The notes under the pieces were generated by a model, which had not been told where the DNA came from, searched no databases, and saw only the letters and a list, made by a program, of their open reading frames with translations. This document shows, piece after piece, positions 36,841-38,110 of a stretch of DNA of 38,110 nt. Every line of letters starts with the position of its first letter. Within the stretch, counting starts at the first letter, position 1. Made by a program: the position numbers and the translations under genes. This stretch comes from Planococcus sp. A6 (GTDB lineage Bacteria > Bacillota > Bacilli > Bacillales_A > Planococcaceae): the NCBI RefSeq assembly GCF_028823615.1, contig NZ_JAPEHT010000016.1, forward strand, positions 1-38,110, given 5' to 3'.

Positions 36841-37881
36841 ATGGCTTATGAAATACTGAATCGATTCATACCCGAATCAAAGTATAAAACAAAAGCACCC
36901 TATCACATGATTCCGCAATCGATTACGATCCACAACACCTGGAATGATGCAGCTGCACTCAGCGAGATTTCCTACATGACAAACAACGCGAACATGGTTT
37001 CCTACCATGCAGCTATTGACGACCGTTACGCTGTCCAGGCGATTCCGTTCAGCCGCAATGCGTTTCATGCGGGCGATGGTGGCAACGGCAAAGGTAACCG
37101 GACATCCATCGGTATTGAAATCTGTTACTCGAAGTCTGGCGGCCCGAAATACGCAGCAGCCGAAGAGAACGCCATCGAATACGTGGCGCACATCTTGAAA
37201 GATAAGGGGTGGGGCATGGACCGTGTGAAATGGCATCGGGATTGGTCAGGCAAGAACTGTCCGCATCGCATCCTGGATGAAGGCAGAGCGCAAAGCGTTC
37301 GCAATCGAATCGGGGCAAGGTTGGCGGAGTTGAAGGGTGAGAAAGTGCCCTCCAAGCCCTCTGCGGTTGTCAGGGACTATCTATTGAACGGCGACAGCAG
37401 CCCCGCCGTGAAGATCCTGCAGGAATCATTAAATAAGACTGGCGTCCGTCCACCACTTGATGCAGATGGCATCTTCGGAGATGCGACGGAGAAAGCGGTC
37501 AGAGCGTTCCAGAAGTCAAACAACCTATTAGTAGATGGTATTTGGGGGAAAGCCTCTCAATCTAAGCTAGATGCCATTCTTGCAAATCTGAACAAACCGA
37601 ATCCGCCAGCCAAACCAGCAGAAAAACCGAAGGAGGACGAGGAAGTGAAAGAGGCAATCGTAATCGGTTCATCGGCAGACTATGGATCCGCTGAAATCTT
37701 ATCCATCCGAACGAAGACAGGCATCTACCCTAAACGGGGGCTGCCAGATAACAGACTAGAACACGTGTACCTGGTAGGTGCAACGAAGGATGGAATTGAT
37801 GCAGCGAAGTTTACCGTACTTTCAGGCGGAACCCGATTTAAGACAGCTCAAAAAGTGGAAGAATATCTGAAGAAGATGTAA
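36841..37881 (+). CDS. Endolysin: N-acetylmuramoyl-L-alanine amidase
   Basis: 346 residues. Cleaves the amide bond between muramic acid and the stem peptide. Amidase_2 domain at 20-155: ITIHNTWND (H31), SYHAAIDD, WHRDWSGKNCPHRIL (H132, C140) give the zinc site. PG_binding_1 at about 178-252 (LLNGDSSPAVKILQESLNKT, DADGIFGDATEKAVRAFQKS). Then a Pro/Lys linker and a C-terminal SPOR-like repeat (SADYGSAEILSIRTKTGIYP...GTRFKTAQKVEEYLKK). It starts 2 bases after the holin stop. No signal peptide, so holin-dependent export is expected. Confidence 0.93.
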   Translation: MAYEILNRFIPESKYKTKAPYHMIPQSITIHNTWNDAAALSEISYMTNNANMVSYHAAIDDRYAVQAIPFSRNAFHAGDGGNGKGNRTSIGIEICYSKSGGPKYAAAEENAIEYVAHILKDKGWGMDRVKWHRDWSGKNCPHRILDEGRAQSVRNRIGARLAELKGEKVPSKPSAVVRDYLLNGDSSPAVKILQESLNKTGVRPPLDADGIFGDATEKAVRAFQKSNNLLVDGIWGKASQSKLDAILANLNKPNPPAKPAEKPKEDEEVKEAIVIGSSADYGSAEILSIRTKTGIYPKRGLPDNRLEHVYLVGATKDGIDAAKFTVLSGGTRFKTAQKVEEYLKKM

Positions 37882-37917
37882 AATAAGAAGTAAGTAACAC
37901 TATAGTATTATTACACT

Positions 37918-37969
37918 AAAAGCCCCTCGCCTCGACTGCGGAAACAGTTGAAGCAGAGGGGCTTTTTTT
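37918..37969. terminator. Strong bidirectional terminator at the end of the late operon
   Basis: GCCCCTC (37922-37928)/GAGGGGC (37956-37962), flanked by AAAA and TTTTTTT that extend the stem, with an inner ACTG/CAGT stem. It works in either direction and marks the right end of phage genes. Confidence 0.9.
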
Positions 37970-38110
37970 ATTACCCTGATACCGCTGGTGATACCAAAAA
38001 TTAAAGAAGAGCGCGAAAATGGCGCAAAAGCCGACACCCGAAACGCTATTAAACTGCGTTTCCTTGTTTTAAATTCTTCATTTTCTCTTAAAGATAGTTG
38101 AGATGGAAGG
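37970..38110. other. Unassigned right end (possible att-proximal or host DNA)
   Basis: 141 bases without a supported gene. It contains the direct repeat GATACC-N6-GATACC (about 37978-37995) and a hairpin GAAACGC (38040-38046)/GCGTTTC (38056-38062) followed by CTTGTTTT, a weak terminator. It should lie near attR given the integrase at the other end, but no core repeat can be tested because attL is outside the window. Confidence 0.3.

Noticed and set aside
1-38110. Window ends joined as a circular or complete phage genome
   Set aside because: Reading the integrase frame from position 1 into the right end stays open for tens of codons but shows no integrase H-x-x-R or tyrosine motif, so the ends are not shown to be contiguous.

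Overview
This window is almost all of a temperate siphovirus (prophage) genome from a low- to mid-GC Gram-positive host. The evidence for Bacillota, most likely Bacillales, is: strong GGAGG-type ribosome sites, GTG/TTG starts, an SPP1-like head and tail gene order, a YqaI-like protein, an ArpU-type late regulator, a DUF2800/DUF2815 replication pair and an XhlA-holin-amidase lysis cassette. A family or genus cannot be fixed from the sequence; Planococcaceae would fit but is only a guess. No host gene is recognisable. The left edge cuts the integrase, and about 140 unassigned bases remain after the last phage terminator on the right.

Layout. 1-1349 (minus): integrase and CI/LexA-type repressor, one lysogeny operon. 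1350-1550: divergent control region with four 18-bp operators and two promoters. 1551-11820 (plus): Cro-like protein, small early genes, DUF2800 nuclease, DUF2815 ssDNA-binding protein, a NUMOD4/HNH endonuclease, family A DNA polymerase, a possible sliding-clamp-like protein, DUF3310 and MazG-like proteins. 11835-12047 is a lone reverse gene with its own terminator. 12117-17017: primase/SF3 helicase, an iteron-rich presumed replication origin, VRR-NUC nuclease, a second HNH endonuclease and an SNF2 helicase interrupted by CTG-TAG-CTG inside its P-loop. 17020-18444: ArpU-like late regulator, a possible short leader RNA and a two-gene AT-rich accessory cassette between terminators. 18487-25066: terminase small and large subunits, portal, head morphogenesis protein, four small ORFs, scaffold, major capsid. 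25096-35807: head-tail connectors, tail tube, frameshifted tail chaperone, tape measure, Dit, a broken Tal gene and a BppU/SGNH receptor-binding protein. 35808-36158: a gene-free stretch rich in hairpins. 36159-37969: XhlA-like protein, holin, amidase, terminator.

How it works together. The repressor holds the early promoter through the operators. On induction the early operon makes replication proteins, which should act at the iterons beside the primase/helicase. The ArpU-like factor then turns on packaging, structural and lysis genes. Two genes are interrupted. Tal has lost roughly 15-18 codons and its frame, which suggests a decaying prophage or a variant. The SNF2 helicase has a 6-base in-frame insertion containing TAG, flanked by identical CTG codons, directly after an HNH gene. 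A hop from CTG to CTG would restore exactly the DMGLGKT motif, so this may be a minimal translational-bypass element like that of T4 gene 60. It is the most interesting signal here, but simple inactivation is not excluded.
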